A stretch of DNA of 59,515 bases from Bacteroidales bacterium (GCA_017428035.1 JAFRRR010000106.1:1-59515); one strand, 5' to 3'; shown: positions 43,101-52,322, counted from the first letter of the stretch. Notes: generated by a model from the letters alone, not told the origin. A program made the numbers and translations.

Positions 43101-43344
43101 GCTTCTGCGGTTTCATACCGTAGAAAAGGAAAGAAAGGGTTTGACCAGGTTTAGCACTGATTGTGTATGCGCCGTTTGCTCCGGTAATGACACCGATGGT
43201 CGTACCGTCAACTACGACAGAAGCTCCGGCTACAGGCTCACCGTTCCGGTCAGTTACCACACCGGATACCTGATTCTGTGCCGAAGCAACGAAAGTCGTT
43301 GCAGCGATCACAAGTGCTGTCAGAAAAAGTTTTACTTTTTTCAT
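40162..43344 (-). CDS. SusC/RagA TonB-linked outer-membrane transporter
   Basis: The 1060-residue protein has a signal peptide (MKKVKLFLTALVIAATTFVASAQ), a carboxypeptidase-regulatory-like beta-sandwich (QVSGVVTDRNGEPVAGASV), the SusC plug domain (DEAVVTAMGITRSEKSIGYA, QPLYVVDGIPMTG), and a long beta-barrel ending CRIYGFNVNLKF. It imports oligomers with energy from TonB. With SusD, a DUF5012-type lipoprotein and a lipid-binding-type lipoprotein, the order matches BT2264-BT2261 of B. thetaiotaomicron, whose complex was crystallised with bound peptide. A peptide substrate is therefore a reasonable guess. Confidence 0.93.
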   Translation of the reverse strand: MKKVKLFLTALVIAATTFVASAQNQVSGVVTDRNGEPVAGASVVVDGTTIGVITGANGAYTISAKPGQTLSFLFYGMKPQKQEVTGATMNVVMEDDLMLLDEAVVTAMGITRSEKSIGYAATTVKNEEIAGQRATNVTNTLAGKVAGLQINSTSTDPGAATSVVIRGYSSIAGSNQPLYVVDGIPMTGITSIAPDNIETMTVLKGAAATALYGSRAANGVIIVTTKQGKRNADRNFSIEYNGGVQARQLANLPIFQNDFGQGWNGTQTWIENGSWGPRLDGSYQVYGPVWNGKQRYGKFEALPTNIQDFFEIGWSQNHSVALSGISDDQKMTYYLSYANSSDDGIMPYNKDKYTRNTITMSSSYAPVSWLKVSSTINFALSKTDAVLMDQGAFAIDGLLEFPRNISLVDLKDTSNPFNTPEAYLTPYGITNPYWAVENNYNHTDQKSLFGKVQADVMPFDFLTLTYRYGFNYGDFDYKNGVPQISLTDALIYDDKGYAPSSMNQDGSVAAQYYRNYEFNHDFMATYNDDFIDGDLTVTAILGTNINERASTSMNGVATGLAFYSGFWDLSNGADWTDLAEAQTKRRLIGVFGDVTLGYKDTFFLDLTARNDWSSTLPMGKNSFFYPGVTASFIFTNLMPKNDILSFGKIRASYGKTGNDAGVYRTNPAYVQAAYRGYYGSGIASFPMNGVNAFARSARNNSSTLRPEMTTEFEVGTNLQFFEGRIGIDAAYYNKLTSDQIFNVTVDPGTGYTSAVTNFGVVRNRGVELLFDFVPVQTRDFRWDLSVNWAKNWSKVVSLPENFGGRVAINGFSAGNDAVYMYAEEGQPIGTFWTYQSRYYDDPDSEYDGWIIVDEEGQPKQTKSVQPTGKDMNFKWTGGLTTQFAYKSLALSATLDVRYGGYMFSRTRNIMQFTGNGIITTYNDRRPFIIPNSICEYVDDDGNVLGYDENVVPLYPSNSSYQTYFNDHGYGMSGEAYLMDRSYAKLRNITLTWNLPKKWIGPFSNIGLSAFVNNAFTWTARDNYYVDPEATTEGTDLVGTFGEMYNNPSCRIYGFNVNLKF

Positions 43345-43585
43345 AAGCTGATACTTTTTTGGTAAACTATAATTGGTTGAAGTAGTTGTTTACTAAATAC
43401 GAAAATTTCGTCGCAAGGTCGGAACTTTTTTTGAAAAAACCAAATATCAGTTGGGCAACACCCTGATTATAAGCGACTGAAAGCGGGCGAAACATATAAG
43501 GATTTAAGACCGTATCTGGCCCATTCGCTTTATTTTTGAAAGCGAAATGCGAAAAACACATTAAAATTGTAAGGCGATTCCGAAA
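43345..43585 (-). promoter_or_regulatory. Upstream region of the SusC gene
   Basis: This 241-bp gap contains no gene. It has an inverted repeat TTCGCTTT/AAAGCGAA (43524-43546) and a palindrome ACGAAAATTTCGT (43399-43411). No clear TAnnTTTG element is seen on the minus strand, so an alternative promoter, such as for an ECF sigma factor, or read-through from the upstream operon is possible. Confidence 0.45.
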
Positions 43586-45232
43586 TTAGTAAACTACTTC
43601 AAGATCGTCTATCCACAGCCTGCTTTTTGACGAACCTGTAAAGTAATCGCCAAGGCGGCTCGCGGCAAAAGAAACGATGATGTGCGTGGGCCTGCGGGAG
43701 ATATCTTTATAATTTATAGGTATCTCCAGTTGCATCCAGCCGTTTTCGCCCGCCTGAATTACCTGCGGTCTCCCTGTCCAGGCCTCTGACGATGTATTTG
43801 CAGTGAAATCGCCATACGCGATAACCGAATCGTCATCTTTGGAGAAGAATGTGCTCTTGTCGGTAGTATTGACCTGAACGGGACATTGCGAGGTGCCGCC
43901 GTATTTTTTGTAATCCCAATCGCCCAGAGCAAGCCATATCTGGCAGCAGTCGGCATCTCCCTTTTTAACAGGATAATCATCAGGATATGAATCTATTACA
44001 TCTATCTCACCGCACTCGTATCTGGCCCAAAGGCGGAGGGCGGAGGGCCGCAGGGTCCACGGACGGCCAAAATTGAGCACACCGCCCTGCGTGCCCACTA
44101 TGCGGACAAACTCGCCGGAGAAGGTATTACCGGCGGCGAACTTAATCACCACATAGCGCGAAACCAACTGGGCACTGGCACGACCCTGAACCTTATCCTC
44201 CGTGTCGGGCTGGGCAATGCAATATGAAGACCCCAAGGTTGTAGACCCGACGTTGCCGGAATCCCACCATTTCGAATTGTGCAGCGGGTCGGACGATGAT
44301 GGATCATACCAGGAGAAAAAGTTTGCAGATTCTGCATTGCTGTAGGCTTCGAAGCCTGAGTTGGGCAACTGCGCGGCCGCTTCTGTCTCAAACACAACCG
44401 GCGCCGACTCGTCACTGCCACTCACGGCGATGCACTCATAGCGGGTCAGAGGCTCCAGGGGACCTATGAAGGTATAGAACAGGCCGCCGTCCTGGGTAAC
44501 CTCGTCCGCTTCCAGCCACTCTTGCTCACCCTCCTTGCGATAGCGGAAAGAGTTGGCCGCATCTGCGCTGCCCTGCGCCACCACGCGGGCCTTTGTGGTC
44601 CAGGGATCCACCATACTTAGGTCCACGGCGAACTCTGTCTGCTCTACATACAGCGACCAGACCTCTGTCCTGCCCCTGTAGCTGACCTCAACCAAGACTC
44701 CCTGGGTGAAATCTTTAAGAGCCGACAAAGACGGCGAGATGGCCGTGACATCCACCGGCCCCAGTTTGAGCGAGGTCACGGTGATGTTGCGGATGCTCTC
44801 TTTGGCAGATACATAGGCGATGACCCTGCGGTTGGGGGCATCAATCACGGTGCTGCCCACCTGCCCTTGCACGGTGAAATAGCGCTCGATATCCTGAGTA
44901 GCGCGAATGGTCCAGGGATAATCCTGATATGTCTTTAGCGTAACTTTCTGAGGGGAAGAAAGATTCCAGACTCCCTCTATCTGTGGCTCGCAGCGGGTCT
45001 CGGGATGGACATAGGTGGCAGACTTGATGGTCACCGCAGCCGGGTCGACCTCCTCGGGCAGCGATATTGTAACTATGGCATTCTGTTCATCTATGATCAC
45101 CTCCCTGGCCCCAGCCACGTCCAGCGAGGCAAAAGCGCCCTTGATGACGGGGTCAGGCAGGTCATTGGCGACGCACGAAGCTATCGTAAGCGCCGCAGCC
45201 AGAAGGGTTATATATGAACAGATGCGTTTCAT
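43586..45232 (-). CDS. PCMD-domain surface lipoprotein
   Basis: The 548-residue lipoprotein (C20 in ALTIASC) has an N-terminal region of Ig/BACON-like strands (about 30-280). The C-terminal PCMD-type beta-sandwich (about 285-548) contains NSGFEAYSNAES, VIKFAAGNTFSGEFVRIVG and ends GDYFTGSSKSRLWIDDLEVVY, nearly the same ending as the PCMD protein at 46703. The domain is predicted to bind or process carbohydrate; no catalytic residues can be assigned. Last gene of the seven-gene operon. Confidence 0.75.
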   Translation of the reverse strand: MKRICSYITLLAAALTIASCVANDLPDPVIKGAFASLDVAGAREVIIDEQNAIVTISLPEEVDPAAVTIKSATYVHPETRCEPQIEGVWNLSSPQKVTLKTYQDYPWTIRATQDIERYFTVQGQVGSTVIDAPNRRVIAYVSAKESIRNITVTSLKLGPVDVTAISPSLSALKDFTQGVLVEVSYRGRTEVWSLYVEQTEFAVDLSMVDPWTTKARVVAQGSADAANSFRYRKEGEQEWLEADEVTQDGGLFYTFIGPLEPLTRYECIAVSGSDESAPVVFETEAAAQLPNSGFEAYSNAESANFFSWYDPSSSDPLHNSKWWDSGNVGSTTLGSSYCIAQPDTEDKVQGRASAQLVSRYVVIKFAAGNTFSGEFVRIVGTQGGVLNFGRPWTLRPSALRLWARYECGEIDVIDSYPDDYPVKKGDADCCQIWLALGDWDYKKYGGTSQCPVQVNTTDKSTFFSKDDDSVIAYGDFTANTSSEAWTGRPQVIQAGENGWMQLEIPINYKDISRRPTHIIVSFAASRLGDYFTGSSKSRLWIDDLEVVY

Positions 45233-45241
45233 CCTGAATAA

Positions 45242-45955
45242 TTAAAAATGGAAGGCCACGCCAAACCAGGTCCCAAGAAGGTCCAGTCCGACATTGGCCC
45301 CAAACTTGTCGCGGCTGCCGGTGGGCTCGTTGTTGTTGAAGCACTCTACCCTGTTATAGGAGAGGTTGGCCATACTCAGCGTCGCGGTGATGGAGATATT
45401 GTTCATAACAAAGAACGACAGGCCGGGGCTGAAGCTGAGCTTTGCGTTCAGATAATCGGCACGCGTCATAGCCTCTCCGCCGGTGTTGAACTCGCTGTGG
45501 CCGCGACCGCCCGAAAGGGCAAACTCGGCAACCACCGCCACCCTGCTCTTGGGGTCAAGGGCAAAATAATTCCTGTGGAACAGCGTCGCGCTAAGCATTG
45601 TGATGCCGGCGCTGACATCACTGAAGTCAAATGCCATACCCTCGTTAAGGAGGTCTATGGTGATATTATCCACCGAAGCATTGCCGGAGGTGTAGCTTAT
45701 GCGGGCGCCGGCGACCCTGTCATTTTTATATGCATACTCCACAAACGGAGCAATCATAGAGACGCGGCCCTTGGCGGTTATGGGATTCAGCACCAACATT
45801 ATACCGCTGTTGTCGCTGTTCAGGTCAAGTGTCCCGAACTGTATGCCGACGGCAAATTCGCCCTTGGGGATGAAGGTCGGCCTTTCCTGTGCCCGGCTCA
45901 ACAGCGGGCAGAGCAGCATCACAGCCGCTGCTATTATTATTCTTACTCTCTTCAT
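45242..45955 (-). CDS. Outer-membrane beta-barrel, paralog B
   Basis: The 237-residue protein has a signal peptide ending LLSRAQ. Glycine/aromatic strands end in VAFHF, typical of an outer-membrane barrel. It resembles paralog A just upstream: PKGEFAVGIQFG vs PKGSFLVGGSA, and FSPGLSFFVMNNISITATLSMANLSYNR vs FVNPGVTAFLSNRVALFASVG. ATG overlaps the stop of paralog A (ATGA), so translation is coupled and a hetero-oligomer or a duplicated function is likely. Confidence 0.68.
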   Translation of the reverse strand: MKRVRIIIAAAVMLLCPLLSRAQERPTFIPKGEFAVGIQFGTLDLNSDNSGIMLVLNPITAKGRVSMIAPFVEYAYKNDRVAGARISYTSGNASVDNITIDLLNEGMAFDFSDVSAGITMLSATLFHRNYFALDPKSRVAVVAEFALSGGRGHSEFNTGGEAMTRADYLNAKLSFSPGLSFFVMNNISITATLSMANLSYNRVECFNNNEPTGSRDKFGANVGLDLLGTWFGVAFHF

Positions 45956-46701
45956 CGCTTCCCAAGAAATATATCAATACCTATACTCAGCGCAGATACA
46001 TCCACCAGATAGCTTATGGCAAAGGACCCGGCCTTGCCGTTATATACCTGATTGTGTATCTGGCTCTTTCTGCTGTAGCTGATTCCGGCCATACCCACCG
46101 AGGCGAACAATGCCACCCTGTTGGAGAGGAAGGCGGTCACGCCCGGATTTACAAAGAGGCCAAACCGGTTGTTGTTCTCCCAGGTGCCCACAACGGCGCC
46201 GGTGTGTTCCTCGGAGTTTTTGGACTGCGCGAATCTGGCGCCCAGGCCGGCGTCCACGTGAAACGCTATGCGCTTTGAATCAGCTACCGGCAAATAATAG
46301 CGCAAGAATACCATAGTGTTTATATTCCTGCTCTCCAGATAGTAATACTCCAGACCCATCGAAAGGCTGGTAAGTTCTGCCCTGGCAGAGGAGATATCTA
46401 TCATATTGCGGCCATACCCTACCCTGGCGCCTACGCCCAGGTTATCGGAGAAAAAGTAGCAGAATTCTGGAGATGCCGCTATGTTGTAGCCCACCGAATT
46501 GATGCCCTTGACAATGGCAAAGTCAAAGTTATCGTTGGTATGACCGTCAAAGGAAGCGCTGCCGCCGACAAGGAAACTCCCTTTGGGCGCCACCACCGGC
46601 CTGGGGTCGTCGTAGCGGACAATCTTCTCCCTGTCCCTGGCCAGGGCTCCCGGGCTCAGGGCAAGCAGCAATGCCGTCAAAACTATAATGCGTCTTTTCA
46701 T
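45952..46701 (-). CDS. Outer-membrane beta-barrel, paralog A
   Basis: The start is ATG 46701 (MKRRIIVLTALLLALSPGALA), 249 residues; the longer frame reads into the previous gene. Strands such as GVGARVGYGRNMIDI and SMGLEYYYLESRNINTMVF suggest an 8-strand-type barrel, although the C-terminus (DIFLGKR) is less typical than in paralog B. It starts one base after the stop of the PCMD/DUF4493 gene. Confidence 0.65.
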   Translation of the reverse strand: MKRRIIVLTALLLALSPGALARDREKIVRYDDPRPVVAPKGSFLVGGSASFDGHTNDNFDFAIVKGINSVGYNIAASPEFCYFFSDNLGVGARVGYGRNMIDISSARAELTSLSMGLEYYYLESRNINTMVFLRYYLPVADSKRIAFHVDAGLGARFAQSKNSEEHTGAVVGTWENNNRFGLFVNPGVTAFLSNRVALFASVGMAGISYSRKSQIHNQVYNGKAGSFAISYLVDVSALSIGIDIFLGKR

Positions 46702-46702
46702 A

Positions 46703-48490
46703 CTATTCGTATACAAGTTCCATCTGGTCAATCCACATCTTGCTGGAATCGCAGCCGGTGAAATAGTCGCCATACTTGCTGGAGGCGCAGGAAACCACGA
46801 TATATGTGGGATAGTCCATCTCGCTGTTGTATTCAATGGGGATGGTATATTCCTTCCAGACGTTGTGCGAATTGGAGGCGTTGCCCTTAAGCTGCAGGTC
46901 GCCATAGGCAATGGTAGATGCGTCAGTGGCAAAATCCACGAATGTGCCGGTGTCGGTGGTATTCACCAGTATCGGGCACTCCCTGGTGCCGCCGTAGATA
47001 CGATAGTCCCAGGTTCCCAGGGCAATCTGGATGCGGCCGGTGTCATAGTCGCTGGTGGTTATGCTTTCGCCGGCGGGAGTCGAATCTATCCTGTTGATCT
47101 TGCCGGTGGAATATTTGACCCAGACCTTGAGTGCGGTGGGACGGCCGGTGAAAGCGCGGCCAAAGGCCACCTTGCCGCCCTTGGTGCCGACAAGCCCGGC
47201 AAAATAGCCGGAGAACAGGTTGCCTGCGGCAAACTTCACGAGGGCCCAGGTAGATGACAGGCAGGCCGACTGGTTGCCGTCGTGTTTCTCTGACTTGTCG
47301 GGGGCGCAGATTATGAATCCGCCAAAGTCTGCCGATCCGTTGATGCCCTTGCTGCCGTTGCCGGAACCCCACCAGGGGTCTGCGCCGGAAGCGTAAAATT
47401 CAGTGTAGTTGCCCGAATCCGACGTGCTGCTCTGCTCAAAGCTGCCGTTGGGAATGGCCGGGGCCTGTTCTGTGGTGAATGTTTTGGAATCGCCTATGTC
47501 AGTACCGTCTATCACCAATTTATAGGTATAGCCGGTGGCAGGAGTCAGGCCGGTAAGGACGGCCTTGTAGGTGCCCTCTGAAACACGCTGGGCAGCGACT
47601 GTTGTCCAGGAACCGCTGCCGGTGCGATAGGCAAACTTTATGGCAGAAGGGTTGCTGTACTCGCTCTCGTCCACATCTGCGTGGACAGTGGCGTGTCCCG
47701 CCCATATTTCATATACGGCAGACTCCGAAAGACCTGTGGATACCGGCTCGAACACTATTATATCTTCTTTGATATCAAGGCCTTCGTCCACCAGAAGGTC
47801 AAACGAGACTTCGCCGTCGGTCACGGTATACTTCAGGGTCATTGAATACATCTTGCCCGCCTCTATGGAGCCCACCTTGCCGCTTTTGGTAAAGCTGGAG
47901 CCGTTAAGTGTGCCGCTGAACGTCCATTCAAACTCCGGCTCTTCTATGCCGTCGATTATGAAATAACCCTCGGCGCCGCTTTTAGCGGCGTTGTATGTAA
48001 GATTGTTGCCGCCCACACCGATAGTAAAGGTGTAGCCGGAAGCGAAGTTCTCTGCGATGCCGCTGCCAAAGGTAACTTTGGTGACGGCATTGCTGACACC
48101 CGCCTCTACCTCAACATCGGTATTTGTGCCTGCCACAACCTCGAACTCGGTGCTGCCGGCATAGCTCTTGCTGCCCCAGGATGCCTTTGTCGGGGAGTCT
48201 TTTGCCGCCTCGCCGGCTATCACATCCACCCTGTAGCTGTTGCTTGGAAGCCAGATGACCTCCGGTAGCTCGGAGTATTTGTAAGAACGCACCAGACCGG
48301 AATAATCGGCATAGTATAGATTCAGCCTGGCGCCCGCAAGCAGCTGGGCTTCGGTTGCGCCAGCTTTGGTTTCTGTCTGCGATATGCCCGCCTTAACAGA
48401 GAATGAACCGTCGGGAACATACTCGTCGTGCGAGCAGCCGGCCATAAACACCGCCGCAATCAGGGATAATATTGTAAACAGTCTCTTCAT
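46703..48490 (-). CDS. DUF4493-PCMD two-domain surface lipoprotein
   Basis: The 595-residue lipoprotein (C19 in AVFMAGC, then SHDEY) has an N-terminal DUF4493-like domain (about 28-250, with WLPSNSYRVDVIAGEAAKDS), an FN3-like linker (about 255-340, TYKAVLTGLTPATGYTYKL) and a C-terminal PCMD beta-sandwich (about 345-595). DUF4493 is a Bacteroidota surface domain with a fimbrillin-like sheet pattern. The PCMD part is homologous to the protein at 43586. Confidence 0.75.
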   Translation of the reverse strand: MKRLFTILSLIAAVFMAGCSHDEYVPDGSFSVKAGISQTETKAGATEAQLLAGARLNLYYADYSGLVRSYKYSELPEVIWLPSNSYRVDVIAGEAAKDSPTKASWGSKSYAGSTEFEVVAGTNTDVEVEAGVSNAVTKVTFGSGIAENFASGYTFTIGVGGNNLTYNAAKSGAEGYFIIDGIEEPEFEWTFSGTLNGSSFTKSGKVGSIEAGKMYSMTLKYTVTDGEVSFDLLVDEGLDIKEDIIVFEPVSTGLSESAVYEIWAGHATVHADVDESEYSNPSAIKFAYRTGSGSWTTVAAQRVSEGTYKAVLTGLTPATGYTYKLVIDGTDIGDSKTFTTEQAPAIPNGSFEQSSTSDSGNYTEFYASGADPWWGSGNGSKGINGSADFGGFIICAPDKSEKHDGNQSACLSSTWALVKFAAGNLFSGYFAGLVGTKGGKVAFGRAFTGRPTALKVWVKYSTGKINRIDSTPAGESITTSDYDTGRIQIALGTWDYRIYGGTRECPILVNTTDTGTFVDFATDASTIAYGDLQLKGNASNSHNVWKEYTIPIEYNSEMDYPTYIVVSCASSKYGDYFTGCDSSKMWIDQMELVYE

Positions 48491-48502
48491 CTTCTCTCCC
48501 TC

Positions 48503-49759
48503 CTATTCGTTTACAACCAATGTTACAGGAATGCTGTTTTTGCAGCCCGCCATATCGGTGACTTCCATTGTGAAGGTGTGGCGGCCCGGGAAAGCGTTGA
48601 TGGGTTCCTGTGCGCCGCTCAGGTCAAACTGCAGCAGCGTCTGCCCCGCCAGGTCGCTGCCGTGCGGGAACGGGACAATCTGGAACACGATGTCCTGCTC
48701 CGGAGCGGGGTTTATCAGATCCAGCGTGGTGCCGCCGGCCAGGGCCACCGAAGCCAGAAAGGCGTCGCTGGTAGAGGCCATCTGCACCTGGAATTTCTTG
48801 ATGCCGCCGGGCACCGTGACCACAACCCTCAGGTCCATACCGGTTGCACCGGCCGGAACCACAATGTTGTTCAGGTCATTGTACATAGTGCAGTCTTCGG
48901 CAAAATCTATCCGGATGCCGCCGTCGCCCTTGGGCGCCTTGGGGTCATCTCCTATCACCGACTCGGGCACCACTTCCATAGTGACCAGCAACTCCTCGTC
49001 ATCCACAAAAGAATTGATTTCCACCGCAAATGTGGCGTTGCCCTCTTCATCGGTCTTCTTCACAAACTTTATCTGGCGCCACTGACGGGCCTGGATGCCA
49101 GTCAGGTTGGCCACCATCTTCTGGCTCTTGCCAGAAATGCTGCCTGAAAAGACGATATTCATAGTGGTGTTGCCGCTCTCATTCACGGCATAATAGCCGG
49201 CCTTGTCGGTATAGGTGGCACGGCCGCCCGAATATGTCAGGTCAAAATCCAGCGGCGCGGCGGGATTTACGGTCACAGTGGCCTTGCCGTTTCCGGTGAC
49301 CATTGCCAGGAAGGCATCGTCGTAGGACACGGTAGCCTTCACCTGCAGCAGCGTGCACACCAGCGAACCCAGGCTGGTGGTTTCGCCAGCCGTTATCGAG
49401 AAGCTCTCTTTGACACCGTAGACGGGTTTGTCAAACTCCGCAACAGGCACTTCTTCTGCCGTAGAGCGGGCCTCAAGGGTATAATCACCGGCAGGGAGGG
49501 TGACCTTGCCGCCGGCGCTCTTGATCTGGGCATATGTGGTTTCAAGCACACTTGCGCCCGACGCATTCTTTATGAATATGGTATAGGTGCCGGGGGCGGC
49601 AGTTGCCGCCTTGGTGAGCAGAGTCTCATCCCACTGCAGTTCAAATCCCTCCAGAGAGAGCACGCCCTCTGTAGAGCGCACATTGCGTTCATATTTCTTG
49701 CAGGATGCCATCGAGAGCATCAGGATGGCGCTCATAATTAACACAATTGTTCTTTTCAT
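48503..49759 (-). CDS. DUF4493-like surface lipoprotein, large
   Basis: The 418-residue lipoprotein (C20 in LSMASC) contains a DUF4493-like domain: TYTIFIKNASGASVLETTYAQIKSAGG, LPAGDYTLEARS and EFDKPVYGVKESFSITAGETT. Its C-terminal third (about 285-418) is an additional beta domain (FPGRHTFTMEVTDMAGCKNSIPVTL). Such proteins are thought to be cell-surface exposed. Gap of 11 bp from the previous gene. Confidence 0.72.
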   Translation of the reverse strand: MKRTIVLIMSAILMLSMASCKKYERNVRSTEGVLSLEGFELQWDETLLTKAATAAPGTYTIFIKNASGASVLETTYAQIKSAGGKVTLPAGDYTLEARSTAEEVPVAEFDKPVYGVKESFSITAGETTSLGSLVCTLLQVKATVSYDDAFLAMVTGNGKATVTVNPAAPLDFDLTYSGGRATYTDKAGYYAVNESGNTTMNIVFSGSISGKSQKMVANLTGIQARQWRQIKFVKKTDEEGNATFAVEINSFVDDEELLVTMEVVPESVIGDDPKAPKGDGGIRIDFAEDCTMYNDLNNIVVPAGATGMDLRVVVTVPGGIKKFQVQMASTSDAFLASVALAGGTTLDLINPAPEQDIVFQIVPFPHGSDLAGQTLLQFDLSGAQEPINAFPGRHTFTMEVTDMAGCKNSIPVTLVVNE

Positions 49760-49770
49760 ATCTGCAGTTG

Positions 49771-50493
49771 TTATGAGTTGAGTTCTATATCGCCGAGTTT
49801 CACCGTCTCCACGTTGTCGTTGAACGATATCGTGATTGTGACACCGCCCACATTGGATACATCATATTTCACAGTATAGCAGGTTGCGGCATCGCCCTTG
49901 AAAGAACGCTCCGGGAGAGTATAGTCGTCTCCCGTCTGGGTTTTGAGCGTTCCGGTGACAGTCCACTGATAGGCAACGAATATCGCCTTGTCGCTATACG
50001 TAAATCCGCTTGCGCTCTCGGGCGTGGTTATCACAAAACTCCGCTGGGGAAAATAATTCTTGAACGCGTCGGTACATTCAATCTTCACGATGCAATTGGC
50101 CAGATTGACCGTCACCTTGACAGTTGTGGTCTGGCCGCCAAGCACGCCAAAGTTGGCGGAACCCTCAAAGCAGGGTTTTCCGGGACCTTCTGCGGACGGA
50201 TCGCCATATTTCACCACGGCCGAATAGTTGCCCGCCGCAAGCGGCGCATCCGCATTCCAGGCGCCCAGAAGGCCGTTGTAGATTGTCGCGCCAAGACTGT
50301 TTTTCACAGTCAGCGAGAAATCTGCCGCATCGGGCAGACTGGCATAATCTGACACGCTGCCCTTGGTCAGGACCTCCGCCACGGCACCCTCTTCCAAAGA
50401 GAAGGAGACGCTGCCGGCCGTCCTGTCCTGCTTGGCACAGGATGCGGCCAGGAGTGCCATAGCGGCAATCAGAGTCAAAACTGTTTTTTTCAT
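49771..50493 (-). CDS. DUF4493-like surface lipoprotein, small
   Basis: The 240-residue lipoprotein (C19 in ALLAASC) is a single DUF4493-like domain, sharing DFSLTVKNSLGATIYNGL, LAAGNYSAVVKYGDPS and CFEGSANFGVLGGQTTTVKVTVNL with the larger neighbour. Its ATG overlaps the stop of the fimbrillin-like gene by four bases. Confidence 0.72.
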   Translation of the reverse strand: MKKTVLTLIAAMALLAASCAKQDRTAGSVSFSLEEGAVAEVLTKGSVSDYASLPDAADFSLTVKNSLGATIYNGLLGAWNADAPLAAGNYSAVVKYGDPSAEGPGKPCFEGSANFGVLGGQTTTVKVTVNLANCIVKIECTDAFKNYFPQRSFVITTPESASGFTYSDKAIFVAYQWTVTGTLKTQTGDDYTLPERSFKGDAATCYTVKYDVSNVGGVTITISFNDNVETVKLGDIELNS

Positions 50494-52301
50494 TTCGCTA
50501 TCTTGATTTTTACATTATCGATATATAACCACGCGGTGGTATTGTTTGTACCTGCCTGATGCTCTATCTCGGTGCGTATAGTCAGCCTGAAGACGCCTCC
50601 GGCGGGCACGCTGTGTATTGTGTATTGAGCGGTGTTGGGCGTGCTGGTATAGCTGCCGCTGTACTCCTTGACATAGAACGAATTGCCGTCCTCAAAAGTA
50701 CCATCGGTTGCGCCGCTCTTGTAGCCCTGGGTGCTGGTCACATAACCCACATAGCAGGTCTGGCCGACATCGGGGTTCGTTATGATGGAAATACCGCCAT
50801 ACTGGTTGTTGGCGCCGTAGTCGAATTCCACGCTCAGATCCACCGGACTCTTTATGGTGCCGCTTAGCGGCGCGGCATCCACGCGGGCGTGGTAGTCGGC
50901 AGAAGTCTCCCTGCGGCAGGCTATGCGGATGCTCTGGCCTGCCGACGCACCTATTCTAGCGCCGGTCCATCCGTTCAGGAAACTGTGAGGATCCTTGGAG
51001 CCGGTGTTGAAGCCGCTGGAGTATTGGTCGTCATAGGAGAACGACCCTACGTCAGAGAAATCTTCGTAAAGCAGATACGGCACATTCAGCGCCAAAGCGG
51101 TGGAATTCTTGCCGGCCAGGGATTCTACAGTGACTGTTTCACTGATGGTGACGTGCTGCGAGTCGTAGGTCACGGTCACCTCTTTTCCGCTCAGGGACCG
51201 GAAGGCCTCCTGGTCTTCGTATTCCAACACAAAGGTCTCACCCTCAGAGAATTCCCTGCCTGGAGAGTATGTATACACATTGGTGAGATTGTCACCCCAC
51301 TTGCAGCCCGACGGCGCCGTGAGGGTTATGGTCTGGATGTCCTCGCCCAAATTGTTCGAGGCCAGATTCAGGCTGATCTGATAATGGCTGCCGACCGTCT
51401 GCGGGACAATCTTCACCGGTGTGGAATGGCCGGCGGCAAAAGTGCGCCCGCGGAGCGGGATGGAGCAGCGCGCCACCTTGGTATCGGTATAAAGAGCCAC
51501 CGTCATCGCATCGCTGCCGGCAAAAGTCGTCGGAAATATGGATGCCGTCAGGTAGTGTCGGTCATCTGCACCGGAGATGGCCACGGGCGTCTCCGGCTCA
51601 ATGGTGATGGTAGAGCCGCTTGCGCTGACTACGGCCGCAGAAGGCTGCGTCACATCAAACGAGACTTCGCCCGTAACGGCTTTGGGAAAACTTGCAACAA
51701 TACGCCTCACCGGCTCACCGCCCAGTGCATCGGCCTCTTCTGTGTAGAAGCGCAACCTGTGGAGCAGATGGTCCATGGACAGATGCACCTCTTCGTGGCC
51801 GTACAGCTTCCAGTCTATCGCCTCCAGAGGGCCGCCTATGGCCGCCGCCGACACCATAATATCCTCTCCGCCAGAAGAAATTCCGTTCTGGACATCACTT
51901 AATGTATAAGAAACATTTGTCCCGGAGACTGACTTTGGCAGAGGGTATGCGGCATAATATGTATAGGTGCCTGAGGGCATTGCCTCGGGCAAAGTTGCAG
52001 AAAAGAACGCTTTGCCGCGGTCAGCAGCATACAAAGAGAAGGGGACCGCCTCAAGCGTAGCGCCACCGCGTGCGTCAATGGCCCAGACAGCCAGTTTGTC
52101 GCCCGCTTCCCAAACGGAAGAAAGCCCGTCTTCCGTAGCGCTCGTCTTGGTATAGATAATATCCTGAGCGTCACCGTCTATATAAAGGCCGACCTTGACC
52201 GGACCTGCGGCCCTGCCAGCTGCAGGAGTATCCACAACATTATCCCTGTTGCAAGAGAGCAGCAGGAATAAAGCCAGGATGATATTTAACGCCCTACTCA
52301 A
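50490..52301 (-). CDS. Fimbrillin-like surface lipoprotein, TTG start
   Basis: The longer frame starts at a TTG at 52325 that is the last three bases of the -7 element TACATTTG, so it cannot be translated. The next usable codon is TTG 52301, giving MSRALNIILALFLLLSC, a good lipoprotein signal, and 603 residues. The N-terminal half is fimbrillin-like (KTSATEDGLSSVWEAGDKLAVWA, GTYTYYAAYPLPKSV). The C-terminal ~200 residues form a separate beta-sandwich (LYEDFSDVGSF... AWLYIDNVKIKI), a choice-of-anchor-like jelly roll. First gene of the seven-gene operon; possibly the tip, minor or anchor subunit of a filament (inference). Confidence 0.75.
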   Translation of the reverse strand: MSRALNIILALFLLLSCNRDNVVDTPAAGRAAGPVKVGLYIDGDAQDIIYTKTSATEDGLSSVWEAGDKLAVWAIDARGGATLEAVPFSLYAADRGKAFFSATLPEAMPSGTYTYYAAYPLPKSVSGTNVSYTLSDVQNGISSGGEDIMVSAAAIGGPLEAIDWKLYGHEEVHLSMDHLLHRLRFYTEEADALGGEPVRRIVASFPKAVTGEVSFDVTQPSAAVVSASGSTITIEPETPVAISGADDRHYLTASIFPTTFAGSDAMTVALYTDTKVARCSIPLRGRTFAAGHSTPVKIVPQTVGSHYQISLNLASNNLGEDIQTITLTAPSGCKWGDNLTNVYTYSPGREFSEGETFVLEYEDQEAFRSLSGKEVTVTYDSQHVTISETVTVESLAGKNSTALALNVPYLLYEDFSDVGSFSYDDQYSSGFNTGSKDPHSFLNGWTGARIGASAGQSIRIACRRETSADYHARVDAAPLSGTIKSPVDLSVEFDYGANNQYGGISIITNPDVGQTCYVGYVTSTQGYKSGATDGTFEDGNSFYVKEYSGSYTSTPNTAQYTIHSVPAGGVFRLTIRTEIEHQAGTNNTTAWLYIDNVKIKIAK

Positions 52302-52322
52302 ATCAGTCTTTGACAGAAGCGT

